A DNA stretch of 64,000 bases from the NCBI GenBank assembly GCA_963771845.1, contig CAVYVC010000004.1, positions 1 through 64,000 on the forward strand, given 5' to 3'. The notes beneath the pieces were generated by a model, which was not told where the DNA came from, made no database searches, and saw only the letters and a list, made by a program, of their open reading frames with translations. Position 1 is the first letter of the stretch, and the number at the start of each line of letters is the position of its first letter. This DNA comes from VAZQ01 sp963771845. Its GTDB lineage: Bacteria; Pseudomonadota; Alphaproteobacteria; Rhizobiales; Xanthobacteraceae. A program made the position numbers and the translations under genes. Below are positions 56,306-64,000 of this stretch, in pieces.

Positions 56306-57205
56306 CTATTTTCCGTCGTCGGAGCGCAGCCAGTCTCTGCGCGCCAGGACCTTCTGCAACGCGGCCTGATCGACGAATGGCATGATGGTCTGGTTGAAGG
56401 CAAATTGCAGATCGTTGTATTCCTTATGGCATTGCTCGGCGCGATGTTGGGGGAGGAGGTCGATGCGCAGCTGGGTGGGCTGACCCGGCCGCGCGCCGGC
56501 ACCGCTACTTTCGACAAAATCCTTGAATGCTTTTGGATCGCCGCCATAGGCGACGCAGAGATAGTTGTAGAAGCGCTGCGCCTCCGTGCCGCGCGTGTCA
56601 GCGAAATCGCTGCCGGTCCAGGTGCGATCCGAAGCTTCGAAGAAGAACGCCGCGCCATTGAGCAGCCTGCGCGCGGTTTCGGTGCCGAATTGCAACATGA
56701 GGAAGCCTGCAAGCTTATCGGCAGCATCCTCCTCGCGCCCCCAAACCGGCACTTCGAGAATATCGAAAACGGCTTGCGACATTCCGTTCAGCACGACCTG
56801 CACGAAGCCGCCGACAACTGCGTCCTCGCGCGACACGCCCCTGGCAGTCCTCGTGTCGGCCGGGATCTCCTCCGCGTATTTCTCCAGCTCGTGAACATAT
56901 TGGTAGCAGATGGTGACTGGACCGCCTTCCGTATAGCGCTGGCTCTCCTTGTTGCACTGTTCGACCTGCACCAGCACCTTTCGGGGTAGCCGCAACGGCA
57001 GCAGAAATTGCTGGAGTTCCTCCAGGACCTGGCGTTTTTCCAGGCGTTCATAAATGGGCCGATATTCCGGCTCGTTCGGCTCGACATAGGCGATGTCGAC
57101 CATGCTGTTCTGAAGGTCCTGCGCCAATACCGGCGCCCATTGCCCGGCAAGCGAGAGCATCGCGAGGGCCACCATAATGGCCGAGATGGATGTCCTTGCC
57201 CTCAT
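56306..57205 (-). CDS. DUF4344-like protein C, catalytic motif lost
   Basis: This 299-residue exported homologue starts MRARTSISAIMVALAMLSLA with a signal peptide ending near PVLAQ. The core is preserved (YRPIYERLEKRQVLEELQQF, GGPVTICYQY, WGREEDAADKLAGFLMLQFG, FYNYLCVAYGGDP). The zinc motif is replaced by NGMSQ (140-144), so His, Glu and His are all lost while the surrounding residues (AVFDILEVPVWGREED) are conserved. It starts inside the stop of D (ATGA overlap), so D-C is translationally coupled. A 213-nt gap separates it from B. Confidence 0.9.
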   Translation of the reverse strand: MRARTSISAIMVALAMLSLAGQWAPVLAQDLQNSMVDIAYVEPNEPEYRPIYERLEKRQVLEELQQFLLPLRLPRKVLVQVEQCNKESQRYTEGGPVTICYQYVHELEKYAEEIPADTRTARGVSREDAVVGGFVQVVLNGMSQAVFDILEVPVWGREEDAADKLAGFLMLQFGTETARRLLNGAAFFFEASDRTWTGSDFADTRGTEAQRFYNYLCVAYGGDPKAFKDFVESSGAGARPGQPTQLRIDLLPQHRAEQCHKEYNDLQFAFNQTIMPFVDQAALQKVLARRDWLRSDDGK

Positions 57206-58071
57206 TGGGCGTAATCGCGCTTGATGATTCCGTCGTCAGGCCGCAGCATCTGCATAGCCTGGACCTTTTTCATCTGCTCCTGGTCGACGTGGGGCATGAT
57301 GGTCTTCATAAATGACCGCTGGATCTGCCGATATTCGTGTCCGCAGTTTGCCGCGCGCTTTGCGGGAAGAATATTGCTGTCCACGAAGCGCTGGAAGGTT
57401 GCAGGCTGGGCGCCGTAGGCGAGACAGAGATAGTTGTAAAACCGCTGGTCGTCGGTTTCATGCTCATCCGCGAAGGTGGTGTGTGACCAGTGGCTCTGTT
57501 TCGCCTGCTGCTGATATGTGTAGGCAGTCCCGCTGATGGTCCGCAGCGCTACATCCTGCCCGAACTGCAGCATGAGGAAGCCCGCCATTTGATCGGCGGC
57601 GTCCTCCTCGCGGCCGAAGATCGGAACGTTGAAGAGATCGAACACGGCGTGCCCCATCTCGTGCAGCGTCACCTCGACGAATTCGCCGGCAATCGCGTCC
57701 TGGGGAGTAAAGCCCTCGGGGGTCGTCTCCGCTGGAGCCAGGCGCTCGACCCAATCGACATATTCGTAACAGAGCTTGAGTCCCTCTACGCGTCCGGCCC
57801 AATAGGCATTGGTGTCGTCGCACTGGAGCGTGCGGATCCGCAGCGTCACCGGCAGGCGCAGCGGAGAGAGAAAGTCCTTCAGCTGCTCCAGCACCTTTCG
57901 CTGCTTGAGTCGTTCATAGACCGGCCGCAGGTATTGCTGTGCCGGCGGCACATATTCGATCTCGATCGGGGCGCTTCCTTCGGCGGCTTGCGCCGACGCG
58001 GGGATACCTTCCGCCGGCGCTCCCAGAATCACGAGTGCCAGGATCGCACTATGGACGCGGCATCTGATCAC
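57202..58071 (-). CDS. DUF4344-type putative metallopeptidase D (HExxH intact)
   Basis: This 289-residue exported protein begins at GTG 58071 (MIRCRVHSAILALVILGAPA, signal peptide). It has the complete zinc motif TLHEMGHAVFDLF (H137, E138, H141) followed by FGREEDAADQMAGF, the presumed third ligand region. The remaining core is as in C (PVYERLKQRKVLEQLKDFLS; FYNYLCLAYGAQPATF; CGHEYRQIQRSF). It is most similar to C and overlaps it by four bases. The Ala/Lys-rich exported protein at 58111 ends 39 nt upstream, so it may belong to the same transcript. Confidence 0.9.
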   Translation of the reverse strand: MIRCRVHSAILALVILGAPAEGIPASAQAAEGSAPIEIEYVPPAQQYLRPVYERLKQRKVLEQLKDFLSPLRLPVTLRIRTLQCDDTNAYWAGRVEGLKLCYEYVDWVERLAPAETTPEGFTPQDAIAGEFVEVTLHEMGHAVFDLFNVPIFGREEDAADQMAGFLMLQFGQDVALRTISGTAYTYQQQAKQSHWSHTTFADEHETDDQRFYNYLCLAYGAQPATFQRFVDSNILPAKRAANCGHEYRQIQRSFMKTIMPHVDQEQMKKVQAMQMLRPDDGIIKRDYAQ

Positions 58072-58110
58072 GAGCTTTGATCACATATCGGCGCTGCAAT
58101 CGCGAAATCG

Positions 58111-58599
58111 TTACCCGGATTTCGGTTTCTTCGGCAGGACAGCGCTGGTTGGCAGGTTATGCAGGGCCTTGCGTCGCGCAGAGGCGGTGCGCGCGCGCAC
58201 CTGCGGTGCGGCACGCGCGGGCAAGAACGCGAAAGCGGAGGCAGCGGACCGGGCTGATCGGTTGGTGCGAAGACCTGCGTAGGTCTTGCTGCGCATTGCC
58301 GCCGACGTTTTCCCGGAGCGGGCTGCACTCGCTTGCGAGGCCGTGGCGGTGCGCGCGGAAGCATGCCGTTTGCCGGCGACAGCCGCGGTTGCCGAGTGCC
58401 CGTGTTGCGGGCGCGCCGACTTGCTGAACGAGGCTGGGGGCGCGGCCTTGGTAGGCTTAAGCGGGACGTTGCCGGCCTTCAAGGAGGCCGCCGAGCCCGC
58501 TTTTTCCGCCGCAGCGGCTCCCGGTGTTTGCGCGCTTGCGGGTTGGAGGATTGCGCAGCCGATAACGGCAACGGCGGCTAGAGACGAAAGCTTCAGCAT
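58111..58599 (-). CDS. Exported Ala/Arg/Lys-rich protein
   Basis: This 162-residue protein has a signal peptide (MLKLSSLAAVAVIGCAILQP..., ASAQT). The mature part is low-complexity, rich in Ala, Ser, Arg and Lys (about pI > 11), with no Trp and few hydrophobic residues, resembling an envelope or DNA-binding tail. I do not recognise a family. AGGAAGTGA lies before ATG 58599. It precedes D-C-B-A on the same strand and could be the first gene of that transcript. Confidence 0.7.
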   Translation of the reverse strand: MLKLSSLAAVAVIGCAILQPASAQTPGAAAAEKAGSAASLKAGNVPLKPTKAAPPASFSKSARPQHGHSATAAVAGKRHASARTATASQASAARSGKTSAAMRSKTYAGLRTNRSARSAASAFAFLPARAAPQVRARTASARRKALHNLPTSAVLPKKPKSG

Positions 58600-58714
58600 G
58601 GCTCACTTCCTGTCAGGCCACGAGAAACCCCCCGTCCTAACAATGGTGGGGTTCCATCGTGGCAAATTGAAGGTCGCGCCGATTGGCCTGACCCGCATCA
58701 ACTTTGGTTTGCGA

Positions 58715-59386
58715 TCATTGCGTGATCGCGAGATTGGTGAACTGATACGTATTCCCTTCCGATCCAGCCGCGAGGCCGAATAGGCGGTTAGCGTTGGGCG
58801 TCATCTTGAAACTGATGAATTGCTGGTCGTTGATGAACATGGTCACGGTCGGATCCGGCGGAGTATTCGAACCTGTCGGCGGCGGCGGTGCCTTCCAAAC
58901 CACGCGCAGGACATTCACCGCATTAGGCCCCGTCTTGATACCGGCGAACTTGCGCGCAGGCACGGGATTGAGCCAGTCACTTGAGAGGCGCTGAACCCCA
59001 GCCGTTCCGTCGAGATTGATCTGCGGGAAGTACCAGGAACCATCCCCTGCCTGCAGCACCATTCCGGCCCAGATGTTGGACGGATCCCTCACCGCGCCCG
59101 GGCTTGTAATGGTCACGCAGGCATCTCCCGCGGGGTAAAAGTCTCCCTGGTACATGAGCGCGTCGTAGTATCCCGGGTCGGTCTTAATCACGACCTTTCC
59201 CCCGCCAATCTGAAATGCACCGTGCCCACCGTCGGAAAACATGTCCTGCCACGCAGGATCGACATCGGTGAAATCATCGCGCAATAGCGAGGTGGCCCCC
59301 TTGCAGGCGAGCGCCGGGCTTGCGGCAACCGCAATGGCAAAGACCGCACTCATCATCAAGGTACCAGTTACGCGTCGCAACGGCAT
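58715..59386 (-). CDS. Exported jelly-roll (LamG/concanavalin-like) protein 1
   Basis: This protein of about 223 aa starts MPLRRVTGTLMMSAVFAIAV, a signal peptide ending at ALA before a Cys (CKGATSLLRDDF). The mature part has alternating beta strands with features of concanavalin-like domains: DDFTDVDPAWQDMF, FQIGGGKVVIKTDP, AGMVLQAGDGSWYFPQINLD and MFINDQQFISFKMTPNANRL, ending in strands with FTNLAITQ. This is the usual layout of lectin or glycan-binding domains (and DUF1080 proteins), but no catalytic residues can be named. A related protein is at 59557. Confidence 0.75.
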   Translation of the reverse strand: MPLRRVTGTLMMSAVFAIAVAASPALACKGATSLLRDDFTDVDPAWQDMFSDGGHGAFQIGGGKVVIKTDPGYYDALMYQGDFYPAGDACVTITSPGAVRDPSNIWAGMVLQAGDGSWYFPQINLDGTAGVQRLSSDWLNPVPARKFAGIKTGPNAVNVLRVVWKAPPPPTGSNTPPDPTVTMFINDQQFISFKMTPNANRLFGLAAGSEGNTYQFTNLAITQ

Positions 59387-59466
59387 CTGTCTTCTCCCGC
59401 ATTTTCCTGGCCACATCAGGCCAGGAGTTTAGACGTAATCGAGCATTGCTGCCAATACGTGCGTCG

Positions 59467-59495
59467 GTTGGGTCGAGTTCTTCACGCGACCCAAC
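59467..59495. repeat. Palindromic repeat, hairpin between the two jelly-roll genes
   Basis: GTTGGGTCG (59467-59475) pairs with CGACCCAAC (59487-59495) across an 11-nt loop. It matches the unit at 4353-4385. On the minus strand it lies between the stop of gene 2 and start of gene 1 and could reduce read-through. Confidence 0.7.
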
Positions 59496-59556
59496 ATTTG
59501 CAGCTGCGAAGACGTTGGCCGGCGCACCCGCTGCAACCTACTGCGCCCTATCGGAA

Positions 59557-60216
59557 TCAGTCCGTGACCATGATATTGGCGAATGTCCAAATATCGGCAG
59601 CGAGTGGTTCGGATCGCCCGAACAAGCCGATGTTCCCGCCGCCCGGCGGCGGATCGCCTTGAAATGAGAAAATGGGCCGGTCGTTGAGATAGGCGGTGCC
59701 TTCGCGCCCCTTCAGCGTGAGCCGAAGCGTATTCGGCGCGCCGGCTCCGGCCCGAAAGCCTTCGGCTTTGCGCAACGGTACTGGCGCCTGGGACTTTCCG
59801 CGATCAACCCGAGTAATTCCCGCGCGTCCATCGGGGGTCAGCTCGAACGCGTAGAATTTGTCACCCAATCCAGGCGGTGCGGTTTCGTCGCTGTCAAACC
59901 AGAACACCAGCCCGCCGCGGGCAGCATCTGTGTTTCTCGCCTCGGGAGCGGTGACGTCGACGCAGATATCGACATTGTCAAACAGGTCACCTTTGTCGAT
60001 AACCAGAGCCGAAGATCCCGCAGCCGGCCGCAGCCGCAGCCGCCCGGATGCGATGGAAAAGTCGTCATCGGACGCCCAGATGCCCGAGGAAGCTGAAGTG
60101 AAGTCGTCCAGGAGTTTTACGTTGGCGCCGTGGCAGGCAAATGCGGGCGGCGTCAGAACAAATGCAGCAAGCAGCGCCGCCAGCAAGCGCAATTGTGCGC
60201 CCGATCGTTTTGACAT
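59557..60216 (-). CDS. Exported jelly-roll (LamG/concanavalin-like) protein 2
   Basis: This 219-residue protein starts MSKRSGAQLRLLAALLAAFV, with a signal peptide ending AFA before Cys (CHGANVKLLDDF). The layout parallels the first protein: LLDDFTSASSGIWASDDDFS, SGRLRLRPAAGSSALVI, VFWFDSDETAPPGLGDKFYA, FELTPDGRAGITRV, AYLNDRPIFSFQGDP and a final IWTFANIMVTD. Shared ACxGAxxxLxDDF and matching strand order suggest the two are paralogues. It is divergent from gene E across 182 nt. The fold is inferred from pattern only. Confidence 0.75.
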   Translation of the reverse strand: MSKRSGAQLRLLAALLAAFVLTPPAFACHGANVKLLDDFTSASSGIWASDDDFSIASGRLRLRPAAGSSALVIDKGDLFDNVDICVDVTAPEARNTDAARGGLVFWFDSDETAPPGLGDKFYAFELTPDGRAGITRVDRGKSQAPVPLRKAEGFRAGAGAPNTLRLTLKGREGTAYLNDRPIFSFQGDPPPGGGNIGLFGRSEPLAADIWTFANIMVTD

Positions 60217-60398
60217 TCTCTCTTGCCTTCGAATCGTCGCCGCGCTGCAGATAAACTCTGCCGATACGAAGCACAGTCGTCGAAGGTTAGTTGACAACCT
60301 ATGAGGTGTCTAGCAGTCTCAACTCTGGAGTTACCTGCGTGCACCAAGCACTCGGCGCGAATGTTTGCCCGGCAATGCGGAGAGTTGAGACCACGCGT

Positions 60399-61271
60399 AT
60401 GAGGCCGCGATACAGGCTCGTAGCGCTATCAATTCTTGCCAGCTTGACGATCGCTGCCGCTCCGGCGCTGGCGCAACGAGTAGCACGAGCGCCCAATCCG
60501 CAGATCGAAATTGACTATTCTCCGCCGCAGAACGCGAGCTTCCGCCCAATCTATGAGCAGCTGACTGCGCGCAAGGTGCTGGAGACGTTGCAGCAGTTCC
60601 TCGCGCCGTTGCAACTGCCACGCAAGCTCGTGGTCAAGGTCGATGAATGCGGCGGCGCCGTCACGATGGCGTATAAACCCGATGGACCGGTGACGATTTG
60701 TTACGAGTACGTCGCGGATATCGAACGCCTTGCTCCCAAATCGACTGTCCGGCTCCAGCAGGCCAACGTCACAGTCGCAAGCGCGAAGACCGGCCCATTC
60801 GTACAGGCTGTGTTGCATGCAATCGCGCTCGCAACTTTCAATATTCTGAAAGTGCCCGTGTGGGGCCGGCTTGACGATGCCGCCGACCGGGTCTCCGCAC
60901 TCATCCTGCTGAACTTCGGTCCCGACGTGGCATTATACACGATTATCGGCACGGCCTGGTTCCTGGCGGCGAACACGACCGCGCCGCCGGATTTTGCGGA
61001 CGAGCGCGGCGTCATGGCGCAGCGTTACTATACCGTACTTTGTCTCGCCTATGGCCGAGATCCGCAAACCTTTGGCCGCTTTGTCGCCGCCAACCGCAGC
61101 GGCCTTGAGGCTGAGCCGGCCGCTGGCGACTTGCCGCCGGCTCGCGCCGGCAATTGCCGCGCGGAATACGACATAGTCGCACAGGCATTCCGCACGGCAA
61201 TCATGCCGCACCTGGATCAGGCTCTGGTGAAACGGGTCCAGGATGACCATTGGCTGGATCTCAGGAACTGA
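60399..61271 (+). CDS. DUF4344-like protein E, catalytic motif lost
   Basis: This 290-residue exported homologue starts MRPRYRLVALSILASLTIAA, with a signal peptide ending at ALAQ. It has the core (FRPIYEQLTARKVLETLQQF, DGPVTICYEYV, WGRLDDAADRVSAL, RYYTVLCLAYGRDP). The zinc motif is HAIAL (140-144), with His1 but no Glu or His2. It shares with B the DECGG/GECGG segment, LETLQQFL and GTAWFL. ATG 60399 was chosen at the signal peptide; ATG 60375 is possible. F follows 17 nt downstream on the same strand. Confidence 0.88.
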   Translation: MRPRYRLVALSILASLTIAAAPALAQRVARAPNPQIEIDYSPPQNASFRPIYEQLTARKVLETLQQFLAPLQLPRKLVVKVDECGGAVTMAYKPDGPVTICYEYVADIERLAPKSTVRLQQANVTVASAKTGPFVQAVLHAIALATFNILKVPVWGRLDDAADRVSALILLNFGPDVALYTIIGTAWFLAANTTAPPDFADERGVMAQRYYTVLCLAYGRDPQTFGRFVAANRSGLEAEPAAGDLPPARAGNCRAEYDIVAQAFRTAIMPHLDQALVKRVQDDHWLDLRN

Positions 61272-61288
61272 GTTTGAGGGCAGGATAC

Positions 61289-62176
61289 ATGCCTGGCTTC
61301 ATTGCAGCGACCATTTCCGGCGCACGCTTGTTTGTTGCGACGCTGCTCATGCTTGCGACGGCCGGCGTGGCGACGATTGCGACAGCTGAGCCTCAACAGG
61401 CAGATCTGAGCAATCCCAATATCGTGTTCGATTATTATGAGCCGCGCAGCGCCGATTTCGTGCCGCTCTATGTGAAGCTTCAGGGCCGGGGAGTACTGGA
61501 GGAGCTCAGCCATTTCCTCGCGCCCGTCCACTGGCCGAAGAAGGTCAGGCTGCTGATGAAGGAATGTCCCCATTCAGGAACTCCAAAGCCGGAGGTTTTC
61601 TTCTCCAGCCTCGAATATTCAATCACCGTTTGCTACCAGTGGCTTTCGTTTCTGGGCACTTTCACGCCGCCGGCGACATTTGCAACCAGGCAAGAGGTCA
61701 TTGTGGGTGGATTGGTGGGGACTGTTCTCAACGCCGCGGGACACGCCGCATTCGACATGCTCAACGTTCCCCGGCTGGGTGCGGACGAAGATGCGGCGGA
61801 CCAGATCGCAACGTATGTCGCGCTGCAATTCGGCCCGAACGTGGCGCGCACCGTGACCAAAGGGACTTATTACGTCTGGGACACCTATGAATACTATGCC
61901 CGCGCCAACAACGTGGCGTTCAATATCGCTGGCTCTTCAAGCGTCTTCCCGCAGCGCAAGTACAATATCCTGTGCATCGCTTATGGCGGCGACAAGAAGT
62001 TGTTCCAGGACTTCGTGGACAACGGGCTGCTTCCAAGAAGCCGAGCCGACACGTGCGCCGACGAGTATCAGCAGGTAAGCTACGCCTTTGCGCAGACGAT
62101 GTTGCCGTCGGTAGACACCGCCTTGCTGAAAGAGATTCAAACCATGCAGTGGCTGGCGCCGGAAGATCTGCAGTGA
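61289..62176 (+). CDS. DUF4344-like protein F, catalytic motif lost
   Basis: This 295-residue exported homologue starts MPGFIAATISGARLFVATLL, with a signal peptide ending near ATAE. The motif is NAAGH (148-152): the second His stays, the first His and catalytic Glu are gone. Resemblance to A is clear in the core (FVPLYVKLQGRGVLEELSHF, SSLEYSITVCYQWLSFL, KGTYYVWDTYE, ILCIAYGGDKKLF, PRSRADTCADEYQQVSYAF). GGCAGGATAC precedes ATG 61289. It is the second gene of an E-F operon, mirroring B-A. Confidence 0.88.
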   Translation: MPGFIAATISGARLFVATLLMLATAGVATIATAEPQQADLSNPNIVFDYYEPRSADFVPLYVKLQGRGVLEELSHFLAPVHWPKKVRLLMKECPHSGTPKPEVFFSSLEYSITVCYQWLSFLGTFTPPATFATRQEVIVGGLVGTVLNAAGHAAFDMLNVPRLGADEDAADQIATYVALQFGPNVARTVTKGTYYVWDTYEYYARANNVAFNIAGSSSVFPQRKYNILCIAYGGDKKLFQDFVDNGLLPRSRADTCADEYQQVSYAFAQTMLPSVDTALLKEIQTMQWLAPEDLQ

Positions 62177-62500
62177 GGTTTCCCGGCTCAGAATGCTGCT
62201 ACAGCACCGAGAGGTAGACGGTTCGCTGCAAACGGAGCACAGAAACCGAAATGCTGCCGTCGCAACGCGCACTGTCTCAACATTCCGAGAGAGGTTTGCT
62301 ATCTCAATGCGGTTTCGTGGAGCCCGTTGCCCACTGCCGCACAGCAAGCAGGGCGTGTGGGATTCGCCGCGATGTGGCACAGGGTGTGAGTAACAGGATA
62401 TAATGCTGTCAGGGACTAATTTAATTTACCTGCTGGTGAAAACGGGCTCTGAACACACTGCCTCCCGCGCAACGCTACACTGCCGCGAGGACGCCGCTCC
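62177..62500. other. Intergenic, no recognised gene
   Basis: 324 nt between F and the TIR gene without convincing coding sequence or repeat. It should contain the TIR gene promoter. Confidence 0.5.
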
Positions 62501-64000
62501 ATGTCACGCCTGTTTCTGAGCCATTCCAGCGCCAATAATGCGGAAGCCATCGCCGTTCGCGATTGGCTCGCGTCGGAAGGCTGGAACGAGGTCTTCCTCG
62601 ATCTCGATCCGACCAGCGGCATTGCCGCAGGCGAACGCTGGCAGCGGGCGCTTAACGAGGCAGCCTCGCGCTGTGAGGCGGTGCTGTTTCTGATCTCCCA
62701 GAGCTGGCTCGAGTCGCGCTGGTGCCTCACCGAATTCAATCTCGCGCGTAAGCTCAACAAGCGGTTGTTCGGAGCGATCATCGACGCAACACAGGTCAAT
62801 CAGCTCCCGGTCGAGCTTACCGGAACATGGCAGGTCGTCGATCTCGCCTCCGGGCAGGATCATGTCATGTTCCGCGTGGTGCTGCCGCGCAATCAAGAGG
62901 AAGCCCACGTCACCTTCTCGAAGGAAGGTTTGACCAGGTTGCGCGCCGGCCTCGCCAAAGCAGGGCTCGATCCACGGTTTTTTGCCTGGCCGCCGGCGCA
63001 CGATCCCAACCGCGCCCCCTACCGCGGCCTCAAGCCGCTCGAGGCCGAAGACGCCGGCATGTTCTTCGGTCGCGACGCGCCGATCGTCGAGGCACTCGAT
63101 ACGTTACGCGGGCTACGCGAGGGCGCTGCCCCACGCCTGATGGTGATTATCGGCGCCTCCGGCGCCGGCAAATCCTCATTTCTGCGAGCCGGCCTGTTAC
63201 CGCGGCTCGCGCGCGACGACCGCAATTTTCTCCCCCTGCCGGTGATCCGACCGGAGCGCGCCGCGATCAGTGGGGAGGCAGGTTTGTTGCGCTCCATCGA
63301 GACGGCGCTCGCAGGCCATGGGCTCGCATATTCGCGGGCGCAGCTGCGCGAAATCATCGCCGGCGGTGCAGAAAAGCTGCAGCCTTTGTTGGCGGCGTTT
63401 GTCGAAAAGGCATTTGCGAGCATGCTGCCCGAGGATCGCGACGCTAAACGTCCCGTCATTGTGCTTGCGATCGATCAGGCTGAAGAGCTGTTTGCCGCCG
63501 AGGGCGGGGGGGAAGGCCAGGTGCTTCTTGAAATCATCAGTGATCTCGTCAAGCAGGATCGCCCTGCGGTGCTCGCGCTGTTTACGATCCGCTCCGATTC
63601 CTACGATCTGTTGGAAACGGCAAAAGCGTTCGAAGGCACTCGCCAGAGAACCATGCCTTTGTTGCCGATGCCACGCGGCGCGTATCAGACAGTGATCGAA
63701 GGTCCGGCTGCGCGGCTCAAAGATATCAATCGCAGTCTAACCATCGAGCCGCGACTGACGCAGCGGCTGCTTGAAGACATCGATCAGGGCGGCGGCAGCG
63801 ACGCGCTGCCGCTCCTCGCCTTCACGCTGGAGCAGCTCTACCTCGACTATGGCGGCAGCGGCGCCCTCAAGCTTGCCGATTATGAAGCCTTTGGCGGCAT
63901 CCGTGGCGCCATCGAAGCCGCCGTCCAGCGTGCTCTGAGGGCTGCCGATGCGGATGGTCGCATTCCCCGTGATGGCGACTTTCGTCTCGTTCTGCTGCGC
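62501..64000 (+). CDS. TIR-nSTAND1 ATPase, N-terminal part (probable defence/cell-death protein)
   Basis: The 500 visible codons run off the right edge. Residues 1-130 are a TIR domain: SRLFLSHSSANNAEAIAVRD (beta A and BB loop region), then LFLISQSWLESRWCLTEFN, with the likely catalytic Glu78. Next is a linker (APYRGLKPLEAEDAGMFFG, the conserved entry of nSTAND1) and an ATPase with Walker A GASGAGKSSFLRAGLLPRL (218 on) and Walker B VIVLAIDQAEEL (319-330). The rest is the helical STAND arm, usually followed by WD40 or other repeats. TIR domains of this kind cleave NAD+, and related proteins act in anti-phage defence; that role here is inferred. Confidence 0.88.
   Translation, partial: MSRLFLSHSSANNAEAIAVRDWLASEGWNEVFLDLDPTSGIAAGERWQRALNEAASRCEAVLFLISQSWLESRWCLTEFNLARKLNKRLFGAIIDATQVNQLPVELTGTWQVVDLASGQDHVMFRVVLPRNQEEAHVTFSKEGLTRLRAGLAKAGLDPRFFAWPPAHDPNRAPYRGLKPLEAEDAGMFFGRDAPIVEALDTLRGLREGAAPRLMVIIGASGAGKSSFLRAGLLPRLARDDRNFLPLPVIRPERAAISGEAGLLRSIETALAGHGLAYSRAQLREIIAGGAEKLQPLLAAFVEKAFASMLPEDRDAKRPVIVLAIDQAEELFAAEGGGEGQVLLEIISDLVKQDRPAVLALFTIRSDSYDLLETAKAFEGTRQRTMPLLPMPRGAYQTVIEGPAARLKDINRSLTIEPRLTQRLLEDIDQGGGSDALPLLAFTLEQLYLDYGGSGALKLADYEAFGGIRGAIEAAVQRALRAADADGRIPRDGDFRLVLLR

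Noticed and set aside
58610..58645. Possible terminator hairpin (AACCCC/GGGGTT) after jelly-roll gene 1
   Set aside because: The stem is short, imperfect and not followed by a T-run on the minus strand.

Overview
The window looks like a chromosome segment from an alphaproteobacterium of the order Hyphomicrobiales, near Bradyrhizobium, Rhodopseudomonas or Pseudolabrys. The evidence is high GC with strong GC3 bias, an alphaproteobacterial aa3 oxidase locus (coxB-ctaD-ctaB-coxF-ctaG-coxC next to ialB and tldD), a NasA/NirA nitrate assimilation locus, many orphan Tat-signal ABC_sub_bind proteins, and several families of short dispersed palindromic repeats. The species assignment is inference.

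Layout: (1) 0-4.2 kb holds parts of a nitrate/sulfonate/taurine-type ABC transporter, an SDR, a GFA-fold protein and a FadL-type porin. (2) 4.5-12.5 kb is nitrate assimilation: narK, nasA, an Fe-S/FAD/NAD(P) reductase and nirA, with a good sigma-54 promoter before narK. (3) 12.8-23.6 kb is a partly AT-rich graveyard: small secreted proteins, then broken genes (CpxP/Spy, histidine kinase, fatty acyl-AMP ligase, outer membrane protein, acyltransferase, several ABC_sub_bind pieces) and a tRNA-Gly-like remnant. (4) 24-29.5 kb carries an EamA exporter, an excisionase-like protein and a divergent catabolic cluster (flavin reductase, MetX-like hydrolase, gentisate-dioxygenase-like cupin; RidA, VOC). 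(5) 29.8-36.7 kb has a TPR gene split by an IS630 element at a TA site, an aconitase 3' fragment and a decayed five-GAF histidine kinase. (6) 36.8-46.5 kb is the cytochrome oxidase locus, with coxB frameshifted, then ialB, two broken ABC_sub_bind genes and tldD. (7) 46.5-54.2 kb holds FkbM methyltransferase, PAN protein, CPA2 antiporter, gshA, a deletion-fused PLD/EEP remnant, a TctC gene with an internal stop, and DUF2252. (8) 54.3-62.2 kb is the most unusual region: six exported proteins of one family (DUF4344-type putative metallopeptidases), only two of which keep HExxH, around two exported jelly-roll-like proteins. (9) From 62.5 kb a TIR-nSTAND1 protein, a likely defence or cell-death sensor, runs off the right edge.

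How genes may work together: NarK imports nitrate, NasA reduces it to nitrite and NirA reduces nitrite to ammonium, with the reductase co-transcribed with nirA as likely electron donor. The catabolic cluster looks like ring cleavage plus clean-up of an enamine or imine intermediate. In region 8 the genes B-A (minus strand) and E-F (plus strand) appear to be an inverted duplication of a two-gene operon, and C-D is a third pair. Four of the six have lost catalytic residues, which suggests enzyme/pseudoenzyme partnerships in the cell envelope. That function is inferred.
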